In this document: positions 43,023 to 53,925 of the stretch, piece after piece
Position numbering within the stretch: the stretch's first letter is position 1
Layout of the letters: each line of letters begins with the position of its first letter
Assembly: GCA_963576565.1 (NCBI GenBank)
Contig: OY755047.1
Location: forward strand, 31,285,351 to 31,349,350
Origin: Aspidapion aeneum
Lineage: Eukaryota; Arthropoda; Insecta; Coleoptera; Brentidae
Length of the DNA stretch: 64,000 nucleotides
Direction of reading: 5' to 3'
Position numbers and translations under genes: made by a program
The notes under the pieces: model-generated
The model's input: only the letters and a program-made list of their open reading frames with translations
The model's database searches: none
Told to the model about the DNA's origin: nothing

Positions 43023-43322
43023 TCTATGGGGAAATATATCACAGTATTTTAAGTCAATATACATCACAAAGATCTGCCTGGAGAAAAGCATAAGAAGATT
43101 TCCCAATAAAGTTATTTCAATTTTCTCAGATAGCCAGACAGCAATCAGAAATCTCTCATACCAGCAAATATACTTAGAACCACTTGAGAACAGCATACAA
43201 ACCCTTCTAATTATGAGCAAATACAATATGGTGCCCCTTATGTATGTGCAGGATTACACGAATGTAACCAGCAATAAACGGGCAGATTCTCTAGCAAGAA
43301 TGGGATCAAAATATAATTTATA
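43023..43322 (+). pseudogene. LINE-type RNase H fragment
   Basis: One plus frame encodes ITKICLEKSIRRFPNK, ISIFSDSQTAIRNLSYQQIY, a NSIQTLL segment, then VPLMYVQDYTNVTSNKRADS with LARMGSKYNL and a stop. The order is that of the RNase H domain of R1/I-type LINE ORF2 (and related elements): the second catalytic D in SDSQTAI and the third in KRADSLA are present, while the H of the canonical VPGH motif is changed (VQDY). It has no ATG and no RT upstream. Only the C-terminal domain survives. Confidence 0.7.
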
Positions 43323-44389
43323 GATTCAAAAAACATTAATACGAAGAGCAAGAAGATAAATGAAATTCAACAATGTGCACATTCAAAGCAAAAGAATGAT
43401 CAAATCATTTTCATAATATAAAATTCTTAAGCTAAATCAGAAACAAAACACTTTGAAACTATTGCTCAATATCGAAACCTTCGCAGAAATGAGTCCGCTT
43501 GTGGAATATATGACAAAGCTGATAATCAGCCACTTACATCAAATTGCAGTTCCCGTAACATTCCTTCGGCAGATTAATAAATCTCCTAGACGAGAACCTC
43601 TTTGTGGACGCTGACTATCAAAAACCTAATAAAAAGGTTGATAAATCAAATAGAATTATTTTTTTTTAAATTTTATTTGATTTACCTTGTATCTTGTAGC
43701 CAGTTGTTTGACTTACTGTAGTCAGGTAAGCCACGCTGAGGATAGGAATGCCTTTTTCCCAAATACCGTTGTCCGTTTTTGACTTTACCCCTTTGAAGTT
43801 GCCTTTTATACTCCATGCGAGTCTTCAAACCTAATAAATTAAAAAAAAACCCACAGCAAGAGATAAAATAAACTAAAAAGCTGCAGTATAAGGGTCTACA
43901 AAGTAAAAACAAATTAATACATCAATGTAATCAATGGTTCGTATGGTAACATCTTTTGACTTTTTAGTGCAGTTCTTCCACTTAAAAATATATTTGCTTT
44001 AAAATAAATTTGTATAAATAAATATAATTTTTTAAATAAATAAGATTAAAATTTTCTATATTTAAAAATACGTTATAATTTAAAAAAAAAATGGATTTAT
44101 TTTATATTTTTTAATAAAATGTTTATTTAAATTTCACCGCCAACTTGGAAGCGAATGCTGTTTAGTTCAGGTCCTACGGAGTCCGATACTGCGTTTAATA
44201 ATAAAAGCAACACACTTGGTATGGATAGACATAAGACTCGCCTGAATATTTTACTAAAGCGAACCACCCTCACAACCCTCTCAGGGGGGTGGTTTTCCCC
44301 CTTAAACGTGCTTTTTGACGGTTTTTTGCCAATAACACGAAAACGGTCAACTTTTCTAAAAATATTCTAAAGATCATTTTGCGGATGCG
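43323..44389. other. Unassigned AT-rich DNA
   Basis: A 76-codon minus frame at 43682-43912 has no recognisable motif. TTGTGGACGCTGACTATC near 43600 and the frame at 44155-44370 are likewise unassigned. CCCTCTCAGGGGGGTGG near 44276 can form a hairpin. Confidence 0.3.
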
Positions 44390-44925
44390 GTATCTAGCGA
44401 GAAACTAATTTTATAACCAATAACTTTTTATGCAAATTTTTATGAATTAAGGTCTTTGAAATTCCCAATGAAGCTTTAATCTAGCGATATGTCGAATGTC
44501 GTTCTTCAGTAATGAGCATGAGCAGAGTATCGATGTTCTCCTGGGTGACAGTCGTTTTTGATGCACCTGGCCTTGGACCGTCGCTAAGGCTTATCCGTCC
44601 ACGCTTGAATGCTCCATACCAACGAGAAACTGTCGTCTGATGTGATGCTTCATTACGGAAAAAAGAAATCAACTCGGCAAAAGCATTCTTGTTAAGATAA
44701 TTTTCTTCCAAAGTTGTAATAAATTATAGCCCGAAAATGTTCTCGGTTTAATTTCAATTTTTGAATGATTAGTTAACGAAAAAACTTCACTACAGCTATA
44801 CAGCTATTTTGAATTTAGGTTAGGTCAAGTTTGGGGTGAAGTTTGAGTAACGACATTCGATAAGTGTCGCCCTCTATGTCCCTATATGCAAAATATAAAA
44901 GAATGAGGCTGTTTCTACTCGATAA
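44390..44925 (-). pseudogene. mariner transposase, N-terminal fragment
   Basis: The minus-strand frame encodes the mariner N-terminal helix-turn-helix region: KNAFAELISFFRNEASHQTT, VSRWYGAFKRGRISLSDGPR and VTQENIDTLLMLITEERHST, then YR and a stop at the YREIE site. After the stop the homology to the second copy can be followed to about 44390 (IPH), with no catalytic D residues left. Upstream (44711-44920) is the 5' non-coding region, identical in layout to the copy at 45205, including GAGGGCGACACT. The terminal inverted repeat is only partly preserved near 44900. Confidence 0.8.
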
Positions 44926-45204
44926 AGATAAAATAAATTTCTTTTAGAGTCACGATTCACCGTTTGTTTTTCGCTAAACAGAATCTATGTCTATGTTCAA
45001 GAAGAGAATCGAAATTCATTACGATGTTATTTGCAAGCCCGGAATTCGTGGAGCGTACGTAAACCCATAAGGAATGAGGATTAAAGATTTATTGACGATA
45101 TAGATCACTTTCAATTTCAAGCTTGGCAGTTTTAGAAAGCAGGGCCGCCTCCGCTTTTTTGAAACTGTGGGCAATGCTATAAAATGCCGCCTCTCACCCC
45201 CGTA

Positions 45205-46085
45205 CGAGGGCTATTTTTAAATATTTTGCATACAGGAACATAGAGGGCGACACTGATCGAGTGTCATTACTAAAACTTAACCTCAATCTTTACCTAACCT
45301 AAATTTAAAACGTCAGTGCGATACAAATAGTTTTATAGCTACAGTGAATTTTAAAATTAACAAATCAGTCGAAAAATAAAATTAAACCGAGAATATTTTC
45401 AAGCTATAATTTTTTACAACTTTCGAAGTCAATTGTCTCAACAAGAATGCCTTGCTGAATTCGTTTCGGTTTTCGGCAATAAAGCATTACATCAGTCGAC
45501 AATTTTTCATTAGTATGGATAATTCAAGCGTGGACGGAATAGCCTTAGCGACGATCCAAGGCCAGATGCACCAAAAACAGCTGTTACTCAGGAAAACATT
45601 AATGATGTGCGCATACTCATTGCGGAAGATCGACACGTGACATATCGCGAGATTGAGACTTCATTGGAAGTTTTAAAGACCTCAATTCAGAAAATTTTTC
45701 ATGAAGAATTAGGAGTAAGAAAATTTGTTCCCAGCTGGATACCGCATCTGTTAATCGAAGAACAGAAGGAAGCTAGGTTTGGTGTCAGAAAACTCCAGAC
45801 CGGTTTGAGGCAGAAAACTCGAAAAACGTGTACAGCATTCTGAGTGGTGATGAATAGTGAATCTACTCGTATGAACCCGAAAATAAACGTCAGTCGTCTG
45901 TTTGGGTGTTCCAAGGTGAAGAAAAGCCAAAAAAGTCATTCATTCTTCAAGTGTATCCAATGGTTGTGACCTTTGTCTTAAAACTGCATTAATTTTCATG
46001 GAGAATACTTTGAAAAACAATAAAGTCCTAAGTTATTTACTGTTTTATTCCAGCTGTATATGCAAAACTTAAAACACAACCCTCG
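45205..46085 (+). mobile_element. Internally deleted mariner element, TA-flanked
   Basis: The ends CGAGGGCTATTTTTAAATAT and, inverted, CGAGGGTTGTGTTTTAAGTT match over about 30 bp through TTTTGCATA. TA flanks both (45203-45204, 46086-46087). The element is 881 bp against about 1.3 kb for an intact mariner. The missing piece lies in the catalytic half of the transposase. It stands head-to-head with a second copy at 44390-44925, whose 5' region is about 300 bp away. Confidence 0.9.
45430..46015 (+). pseudogene. mariner transposase with internal deletion
   Basis: In changing frames the plus strand gives LAEFVSVFGNKALHQST, FKRGRNSLSDDPRPDAPKTA, VTQENINDVRILIAEDRHVT, YREIETSLEV, IFHEELGVRKFVPSWIPHLL and EEQKEARFG. 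A frameshift follows, then NVYSILSGDE (the first catalytic D), two stops, and IYSYEPENKRQSSVWVFQGE. Soon after, the frame jumps to NCINFHGEYFEKQ, the family's last residues. The segment holding the second and third catalytic D residues (HHDN... and YSPDL...) is deleted, so it cannot encode an active enzyme. Confidence 0.85.
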
Positions 46086-46087
46086 TA

Positions 46088-46437
46088 AAGTAAAAAAGTA
46101 GAAATATATTTGCTGACAAAAAAAGCTCAATAAATATGAATTTTAATTTATTTAAACATTTACTCTTGATTTGGAATACCTCTACTGCAGTAAAAAATTT
46201 TACGCGAAGGATAACTGCGTGATACGTCGTAGAAAGGGAAACTTTATCAGCTTTAAACCAGGTATTTGCTTCGTAGATTCTATAGAATCGTAGTTCTTTG
46301 TAAAACACTGACTTTTACCGCCATTTTTTTAAGAATACGATGCCAGCTAAGGTTTCGAAAGAGCGCGAGCTTACAGGAATATTAACGACCACTAACCCTA
46401 TGTTTGTGCCAAGTTTCAAAACGGTATGACTTTTGCA
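46088..46437. other. Unassigned DNA
   Basis: A 79-codon minus frame at 46069-46308 overlaps the mariner end and has no motif. Nothing else recognised. Confidence 0.3.
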
Positions 46438-47921
46438 GGCTCCGGTTCAAAAGAGCGAAATTTAAAACGGCGACATTCAAAACAGCGGTTTTATTTGAGC
46501 GACATTTAAAAGAGCGACATATTAAAACATCAACATGTTAAAATAGCGACATAGCAAAAGGGCGACAGATTAAAAGAGCGACATGTTAAAACAGCGATAT
46601 TTAAAAAAGTGACATTTAAAACAGCGACATATCAAAACAGCTATATTCAAAAGAGCGACATCTAATAAAAACAGCGACATTAAAAAAGCCTCTTAAAAAA
46701 ATAGCAACAGTTCGACTAAGGGGCCTCTTACCTAACATATTTTTTCAAAAAAAAACTTTCCTGACTTCTTTCCCGGGATCCAAGAAGGTGTGAACCGAAC
46801 CGAACCGAACCGAGTCGATCCGAACCGAACCGAACCGAACCGAACCGAACCGAACCGAACCGAACCGAACCGAACCGAACCGAACCGAACCGAACCGAAC
46901 CGAACCGAACCGAACCGAACCGAACCGAACCGAACCGAACCGAACCGAACCGAACCGAACCGAACGGAACGGAACCGAACCGAACCGAACCGAACCGAAC
47001 CGAACCGAACCGAACCGAACCGAACCGAACCGAACCGAACCGAACCGAACCGAACCGAACCGAACCGAACCGAACCGAACCGAACCGAACCGAACCGAAC
47101 CGAACCGAACCAAACCGAACCGAACCGAACCGAACCGAACCGAACCGAACCGAACCGAACCGAACCGAACCGAACCGAACCGAACCGAACCGAACCGAAC
47201 CGAACCGAACCGAACCGAACCGAACCGAACCGAACCTAACCGAACCGAACCGAACCGAACCGAACCGAACCGAACCGAACCGAACCGAACCGAACCGAAC
47301 CGAACCGAACCGAACCGAACCGAACCGAACCGAAGCGAACCGAACCGAATCGAACCGAACCGAACCGAACCGAACCGAACCGAACCGAACCGAACCGAAC
47401 CGAACCGAACCAAATCGAACCGAACATATAGTCCACGTGGTATAAAATCGGTTTGTTCTTTTGCGAAGAACTTTCCATTTTAACGTTGATCAAAAGTGAC
47501 CAACAGTGACTTAATTTTACGATTTTTGATGTTGTCTTAGTATATCGTGATTACTATAAGGTTTACTAAAATACCGGGTGTGGCAAGTCATAAAACGCTT
47601 TTCTTAAGTGTTGCTTAATATTGATTTTTGAATTGTCGCTCTTTAAATGTCGCTGTTTTGATATATCGCTCTTTTGAATGTCGCTGTTTTGAGTTGTCGC
47701 TGTTTTGAATGTCGCTGTTTTGATATGTCGCTCTTTTGAATGTCGCTGTTTTGATATGTCGCTGTTTTGATATGTCGCTGTTTTTATTAGATGTCGCTCT
47801 TTTGAATATCGCTGTTTTGATATGTCGCCGTTTTGAATGTCGCCGTTTTAATATGTCGCTTTTTTGAATGTCGCTGTTTTAAATGTCGCCGTTTTAAATA
47901 TCGCTCTTTTGAACCGGTGCC
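46438..47921. mobile_element. Foldback element: inverted minisatellite arms around a (CCGAA)n core
   Basis: The outer ends GGCTCCGGTTCAAAAGAGCG and, inverted, GGCACCGGTTCAAAAGAGCG mark a 1.48-kb element. Each arm is a tandem run of a ~16-bp unit of the form AGCGACATTTAAAAC: about 15 units in the left arm (46450-46690) and about 18 in inverted orientation in the right (47633-47915). Between them are short unique flanks and a ~630-bp (CCGAA)n array. No transposase or clear target duplication was found. Variant units (AGCG, GGCG; AAAAG, AAAAC) alternate along each arm. Confidence 0.8.
46792..47425. repeat. (CCGAA)n pentanucleotide array, about 126 units
   Basis: An almost pure run of CCGAA with only about ten single-base variants (for example GAACGGAACGG near 46963, CAAACC near 47111, CTAACC near 47235, AATCG near 47349). 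Because the unit is 5 bp, all frames translate as pentapeptide repeats: (NRTEP)n on the plus strand, (FGSVR)n on the minus. That gives open frames of 149 and 222 codons with no evidence of being genes. Three more units (GAACCGAACCGAACC) occur at about 59395. Confidence 0.97.
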
Positions 47922-48129
47922 ACCTAAAATGTATATAATGGTTTGACTAAATATGATCAATAATAATAAATGAATTAATATGAATACCAATAGTTAGGTA
48001 CCTATCTAGGGCCTTGGCATAAGGAAATAGTCTTAAAGTTTACCTACCTGTTGGATTATGTATAAGTAGGACCTACTCAAAAAAAGTGTTATAAAAGAAT
48101 CTCTCATCTTTACTTGCTAATTAACAACG
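47922..48129. other. Unassigned AT-rich DNA
   Basis: No feature recognised. Confidence 0.3.
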
Positions 48130-48800
48130 CAATTGTAGAATGCAGGACCACCCCGCTGGCGCAACGCGTAACCCAGGACAACGCAGCGTTGCAGGGTGCA
48201 ATGGGGTTTTTATAGTCACCCTTTTGTAGCCTTGGTGGCTCTTCTGTGGCCGGTGCGTTCGCGCATTGAACACGAGTGAGTTAAAGGAATTTCGCTTGCT
48301 ACAGTGGCGGGTTCAGTCCCTGTCGGTTGCCGAGGTCGGGTATACGTAGGAATATTATGGGTCGGGTGCGGCAGACATTTATAGGATTCCTGGGGAGTGT
48401 AAAATGTTATATTGTCCAACCACTTCATTCACGCCGGTAACAAGGCTGGTGACGTCGGATATCTCGTCAAGGCGGACTTTGTTACACACTCCTTCATTCG
48501 GTAGGCCATTCTAAGGGACAAAAGGACTGGATAAAAATTATACCCGGTCTGTGGTTCCAAAGGTGGCCGATGATCCGTGCAATTAGGCGTTTTGAAATGG
48601 CGGCCTTAGTGTCGGCGACAGAGTCACGGTTATAATGCTTCAAAAACTTCTTGCGTTCGGCCCATTGCTTTTATTGTTTTTTTTTCTCTTTTAAAATAGG
48701 TTTAGTAATTTTTTTAGCCTTTTTGCTGCCTCTGGAACGAAACCTTGCGGGCATTTGCCCAATGTGCCACTTTCTAAGGCCGGTCCTGTAGGTAAAGGGA
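48130..48800. other. GC-richer stretch of unknown nature
   Basis: Between about 48145 and 48640 base composition is clearly less AT-rich than its surroundings. Phrases include CCGCTGGCGCAACGCG, ACAACGCAGCGTTGCAGG, GGTCGGGTATACGTAGG and GGTGACGTCGGATATCTCGT. A minus frame of 70 codons (48216-48428) shows no domain. The composition could fit the UTR or coding remnant of an R1/I-type LINE or a transferred segment, but no motif decides it. The next 160 bp hold CCTTGCGGGCATTTGCCCAA. Confidence 0.35.
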
Positions 48801-49129
48801 AACTTTTTATAAAGCTAAAGGGAAATGTGGCCATAAAAAATTTACAAAAAACTCCTAAGAGTAAAAGCCCACCTGTCCATTAATATTTTAGGTAATCAAT
48901 CATGACGATGTGCAACTTTGTACAGAGTTTTTTTATATATATTTTACACTCCACCTGAAGAGGTTAACTGAATTGATGTTAAAATTCAGAATGTGAAAAG
49001 TTATATATATTTTTTATGCATCTTAAAAATTGAAATTTGACAGGAGGTTTATTTTTTTGGCAAAACTATCTACATATATTTTATAACATTTTTAGATTCT
49101 TAATTTCTTTTTGATTTTAAAAATATTTA
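48801..49129. other. Unassigned AT-rich DNA
   Basis: No feature recognised. Confidence 0.3.
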
Positions 49130-50450
49130 ATCATAAAAAAACATTTCATGTAAAAAGAAGCCAAGTACGCGAAAATTGTATTCCGTAAAAAGATTTGAAA
49201 TAAAAGTAAAGCCAAGTTTTCCAATACAAATTTAAAAATGAAATGTTATTACTAGTTTGGAAACATTTTTTTAAAACTTTGCTATTGCAGCCATGTTCAA
49301 TTTAGCACTGTGCCTTAGAGTCATATGCAGCCGTAACAGCCAAGTTTAGGAAAACATTTTCAAACTATTAAAAAAACTTTCATTTTGAAATTTGTGTTGG
49401 AGAACTTGGCTTTACTTTTAGCTTAATTCTTTTTATGGTTTTTTACCATTTTCGCGTACTTGGCATCTTTTTACATGAAATGGTTTTGTTATGATTTCAC
49501 TCCTTTTTTAAAGGATTTGGATAATATTTAAGTTTTAAAGTTGTAAAATATGCGGAATATTGTTCAAAATTTTTGCAATGCCTTATTTAAAATTTTGAGG
49601 TTTTTTAAATTTTTTTCCTACGGTTTTATCATAGTTTCTTATCAGCCTTTAAAGCTTAGCTCTCTAGCGTTTCTGGAAGTGGGCAATGTTAATTTTACAT
49701 AACTTTACATTTATAGGGGAGAATCATTTTATCATATAGTTCCTATCAGTCTTCCAAGGCTCAGCTCCCTAGCGAATCTAGAAGTGGGCAATGTTACTTT
49801 TATATAACTTTACATTTATAGGAGAGGTAAGTAAATTGAAATTTTTGGGTTTTTTAATTTTTTTCTATAGTTTTATCATATTTGCTATCGGCCTTCCAAA
49901 GCTCAGCTGTCTCGTTTCTGGAAGTGGGCGGTGTTACTTTTACATTACTTTACATTTATAAGGAAAGTAAGTAAATTGAAATTTTGGGGTTTTTAAATTT
50001 TTTTCTATAGTTTTATCATAATGCCTATCGGTTTTTCAAAGCTCAGCTCTCTAATATTTCTGGAAGTGGGCAATGCTACTTTTACACAAATTTACATGTA
50101 TACGGGAGGGGAGTAAATAATAATTTTGGGGTTTTTTAATTTTTTCCAAGGGTTCAGTCATAAATTCTATTAGTCTGCCAAATGTCAGCTTTGTAGCATG
50201 TCTGTAAGTACAGTAGACTTTTGATGATCTATACATGTGAGTGAGTGGCGATTTCGACGTTTTTTGAAATTTCCTAACTACTTTACTACTTGTTGTTAAC
50301 CCTATGAAGATCTACGACTGTGCAAAGTTTGAATTTCGTAGTTCATTCCGAAGTAAAGTTTTCGATAGGACAAATTGGGGCTGAAACGTTTCAAGAATAG
50401 ATGGTACAGCAGTTTGCCCTGACTTGGCGAGGCACTGCCGTGCCCCCAGA
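49130..50450 (-). mobile_element. Composite tandem-repeat element, copy E (both ends present)
   Basis: On the minus strand it begins at 50450 with TCTGGGGGCACGGCAGTGCC, preceded by A, then GCCAAGTCAGGG and TACTTCGGAATGAACTACGA. About four ~143-bp array units follow (GGAAGTGGGCAATGTTA and GGAAGTGGGCGGTGTTA phrases near 49675, 49785, 49920 and 50060 on the plus strand), then the spacer with CCGCATATTTTACAAC. The terminal palindrome (49130-49495) ends ATGAT. One array unit is shortened to about 107 bp. The same part order as copy B in opposite orientation establishes the family structure. Confidence 0.8.
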
Positions 50451-50527
50451 TAGATTCTAAGATACTGGTTTAGATTTGCCAATACCCTAATTCGTTTCTA
50501 AAAAAACCAAACAGAACTCCGAGAACT

Positions 50528-50795
50528 GACTCCGGGCCTGCATAATCGATTCATGCTCCGTTATGCACAAAATTATCCACCTTCTCGTTGCCCGGTACCC
50601 CTGTATGGCCCGAAATCCAAACCAGCGTCACCCGCCTAGAGTCTCCAGTACCTCCGCACATTCCTCCACTAAGCCGTTAACAATCTTAGGTAAGCTGATC
50701 GCCTTAAGGGTTGCCTGGCTGTTAGAGCATATAGATGTATATCTTTCCTCTTTGTTGCCATGCCTCAGGGTTTCCACCATTGGTATGACATAAAG
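50528..50795 (-). pseudogene. R1/I-type LINE RNase H fragment
   Basis: Minus strand, two frames: ERYTSICSNSQATLKAISLP, KIVNGLVEECAEVLETLGG, then after a frameshift TLVWISGHTGVPGNEKVDNF, VHNGA and, past a stop, GPESQFS. This is the RNase H domain: the second D is changed to N (CSNSQA), H of SGHTG and the D of KVD are visible, and the GPE tail is typical of R1-type elements. Only this domain is present. The plus-strand frame at 50563-50793 is its shadow. It is a different copy from the fragment at 43023. Confidence 0.75.
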
Positions 50796-50883
50796 GGCTC
50801 TTCTCAAACTTACACAGATTTAACTTTATCACTACTTTACCCACTTCTTTTTAACATTCACAGCGAAACAGTTTTTTATTAAG

Positions 50884-51424
50884 AATAAGGCGCTGACTCA
50901 TGAAGTAGCTTTAAATTTGTGCCTCGGCATAAATTATAATTTTGGAACATACTCATTTGCATCTCTTTTTAATTCACAGATAATTTTTTATTGCTATCCA
51001 ACTCATAGCGCTGGGCGCTGATGGAAGAAAGTCGATTGACCTTCATTGTTAAAATGGCATCTTATAAACACTACTTTTTGCAAAATAATCCCATGACTGT
51101 TTTAGATTGGTGTGCGCCCGTCCCACTACATTGAGTAGAGTAAGTAGCTTGATGATAATGTGTGAGTTTAGTCAATATAACCAGTAGTGGATCATTGTTT
51201 AGTTATTAATATCATGTGTGTTTAAGATTAACAGGTGTTCTTACTAAAACATTAGTTTAAAAGCAGATAGTAAATAATCGGATAATAATGTGTAGGTTTA
51301 GTCAATGATACGATTGTCAACTTTTCTGTAATAAGAAGAAGGCTTTAGATGGTGGTACGTTCCTGAATCATATTTTGCGTCGGGTGCCAGTTTTAACGTG
51401 CTACGTCATAGTCAGCGCCTTATT
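50884..51424. mobile_element. MITE with AAGGCGCTGACT ends
   Basis: ATAAGGCGCTGACTCATGAA at the left is matched, inverted, by ATAAGGCGCTGACTATGACG at the right, about 25 bp with three differences and GTAGC beyond. The flanks are ATTAAGA and TTAAGTG, and the target duplication cannot be fixed (TA or TTA possible). There is no coding sequence in the ~540 bp, but AATAATGTGTGAGTTTAGTC and AATAATGTGTAGGTTTAGTC repeat inside at 51155 and 51287. Confidence 0.65.
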
Positions 51425-51970
51425 AAGTGACACCTTCATTAAAACTGACAATCAAAAAACCAACAAACAATGTTGGAAAGAGAGTATATACAGATGATAG
51501 TAACATGGAAATCTTTCATTATTGAAAAGCTGACTAGTGATTATACACCATCAGATAAAGTGCCACAATGCTGTTTATACTAATACCCACTGTTAGACAC
51601 GTGGAAAAATGAAAACGTAAACTAATCCCAGTAAATAATTTTAAGATATACAACAGTAAGATAGGCTTTCGTAAAATTGAGGGATTATTCAAATGCAGAG
51701 TCATTATTTGCTACGGATTTTTACGCTTTTTTCAGGATTTAAGGTATACAAAAAAAAACCAATTTAAAGACAGATTTAAAGCTTTTAAAAGATGGTGTTA
51801 TAGTCGAATGCCAAGACTTCCACTGATTGACAAAAACTAATGCAGAGTAGTTACAAGAACGAATAAATTATTCTGACATTAAATAGAAGAATTAGAGGCA
51901 ATAGAAGCCGAGAAAGAGTAAAAATATTCTGAATTAAGAATTCAAAAGAACATCAAACTCACTATATAGA
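51425..51970. other. Unassigned AT-rich DNA
   Basis: No gene or repeat recognised. Confidence 0.3.
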
Positions 51971-51978
51971 GCATCAGC

Positions 51979-52552
51979 CAGTGGCGACTCGTGAGTAGGT
52001 TTTTATTTGATTTTATGCATTTCTTTTAAGTTTATTAATTATATTGAATTTGGTAACCGTGTGCAATTCTATGGATCACACTCCGACTCGACGCGATGCG
52101 ACGAATGGGCCACTAAAACCCAAAGCAGCGTAGAACACGCTGCCCAATAAGTATGTGCAACTTTTCTGTTGGCTTCTTCGAATAGAGAAAGATTTTATGA
52201 GCGACAGAGATATTTTTTGTGACTGTCGTATGTAGTATGTTACATATTACTCGTACTGTTTTTGTGCGTGGGGCATGAGTGTTTCAATCTACGCCCTTTA
52301 TAATATATTTAAATTATCTTAAGAGAATTTTTTGATAAATGTTGAGTCATTTCATGGCGGAATTTGGGTGGGTATGGATAAGTTTCTTAAAAAAAAAATA
52401 GAATTAGAAATCCTAAACATAGTAGTAGTAGGAGGTATGTTTTTTAATTACTTGTGGAAAAAACATTTAGGCGCAGGCGCAACACCCCGATTTTTTATTT
52501 ACTGACTCAAAATTCTGGCACTAACATGCTGTATTGACAGGAGCCGCCGCTG
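51979..52552. mobile_element. hAT-type non-autonomous element with 8-bp target duplication
   Basis: The ends CAGTGGCGACTCGTGAGTAG and, inverted, CAGCGGCGGCTCCTGTCAAT are flanked by GCATCAGC (51971-51978) and GCACCAGC (52553-52560), an 8-bp duplication with one substitution. The subterminal GGCGCAGGCGCAAC near 52470 resembles the CGCCTGCGCCGCAA near the end of the hAT element at 34845-35848, so they may be distant relatives. No transposase is present. Confidence 0.8.
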
Positions 52553-52638
52553 GCACCAGCAAACAAGCTTTAAATAGCTATAAGTATTTCAAACCCTTGC
52601 TTCTAGAAGAAGATATAATATAAAAGTATACTTGCTTA

Positions 52639-53400
52639 GGGGAGCGGCGGGTAATCAAGAACAGCGGGTAATGGGGAACACGCATTTTGCACCGCTAGTG
52701 ACATCTTTGGATATGCATGTATACTTTGGAATATTGACCATGCGCGAAAGTGTTTATAGAGGGCAAGCAATTTGGCTTATTTAAATTCAAGCGTGGTCTA
52801 ACAGGTGTGTTTTTTTCGCAGCTTTGTTGTTATTTTTATTGTGCGGTAAATAAGGTATGTAAACAAATTGTAACTAAATTTAAATATTTTTTGCTCATCC
52901 TACCACATGTCACCTTTAACCTGAAATGCATACTTCTAGAATTAATTAAAACAAAAAATGTAAAAATGTCAGTAGTAAAAAAATTTATAAATTCAAAATC
53001 GGGTAATCTTGTACTTGATTACCCGCAAGTATGTTTCCCATTACCCTACAATATAATTAATGGTAATATTTTGCATATAGATCATTGCAGATACCTTTTG
53101 AAAGTGAAAAAATTAACAGTTTAAAACTAATGGAAATTGCACCCCTTTTGTATTTTCTTATACTTTCGATCTTTTGTATTTTCGACCTTTTGTACTTTCG
53201 GCCTTTTGTATTTTCGTCTTTTTGTTTTTCAACCCTTTGTATTTTCGAACTTTAGTACTTTCGATTTTTTGTATTTTATACATTTTGTCTTTTTGACCTT
53301 TTATCCGCCGCCCCTTTTTATTGGTTACTATTTTTTATTGTTCCTCATTACCCGCCTTGTGTTCTCAATTACCCGACAGTTCGGGTAATTGGAAAAATGC
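52639..53400. mobile_element. TA-type element with repeated CGGGTAAT-GAACA motif
   Basis: After TA (52637-52638) the left end reads GGGGAGCGGCGGGTAATCAA and then GAACAGCGGGTAATGGGGAA. On the right, inverted, ACCCGAACTG is followed by TCGGGTAATTGAGAACACAA and GGCGGGTAATGAGGAACAAT. A GGGTAATCTTGTACTTGATT imperfect palindrome lies in the middle (53000). The terminal TA plus G-rich end is missing on the right, so that limit is approximate. Frames at 52750-53124 and 53137-53388 have no recognisable domain. Confidence 0.65.
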
Positions 53401-53925
53401 AACTTTTTTGCTAAACCTTATTTTAAGGTTCAGAATCTGTATTTTTAGTTTATTTAGAGACTGATCTTTACTTAAGTATAATCAATCTTTGTGTTGTCTA
53501 AGTTGTAGGTTTTAGTTTTGAGTTTTTCCTAATAAAAAATATTTTTTCTTTAGATGTTCCTAATAACCCTCCTCTCAATAGCTTTTGCTGTAGCTTTAAA
53601 TTGTTTAATTTTAGCATAAATTAACTGTTAAAATATTCCATCGCCAAATAAACTTAATTGCCTATGAACAAACGCAAACGTTTGCCTATTAATTAGGCAA
53701 AACAAGAACGTGTAATGTCTAAACATTTCTCCTTGTATGGCATGTTAAATAACTTAAGGGAAACCGGAAACAGACACTTGTACATGCTTAAGGAATGATA
53801 TTTCCTTTCAAAACAACTTAAAACTAGGAAGATATGTATATTAACAGGAAGCGACAGAACTCACTTAAAAGCAACGCTTTTATAACAAAAATTAAATAAA
53901 AAAAACACCAAACTGTTGAATTTAC
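53401..53925. other. Unassigned DNA
   Basis: GCCTATTAATTAGGC near 53682 is a small palindrome. No gene recognised. Confidence 0.3.

Noticed and set aside
45607..45939. Separate small genes over the right mariner
   Set aside because: The plus frames are successive pieces of one frameshifted mariner transposase and the minus frames are their antisense.
46745..47413. Open frames of 222 and 149 codons in the CCGAA array
   Set aside because: They are a consequence of a 5-bp repeat having no stop in several frames on both strands; the pentapeptide repeats (FGSVR, NRTEP) have no independent support as proteins.
46792..47425. (CCGAA)n as an interstitial telomere repeat
   Set aside because: It does not match insect TTAGG or the beetle TCAGG motif, and it lies inside a TIR-bounded element.
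48290..48340. tRNA-like or hAT-like sequence around CAGTGGCGGGTTCAGTCC
   Set aside because: No cloverleaf can be folded around it, and no second CAGTGGCGG end lies within reach.
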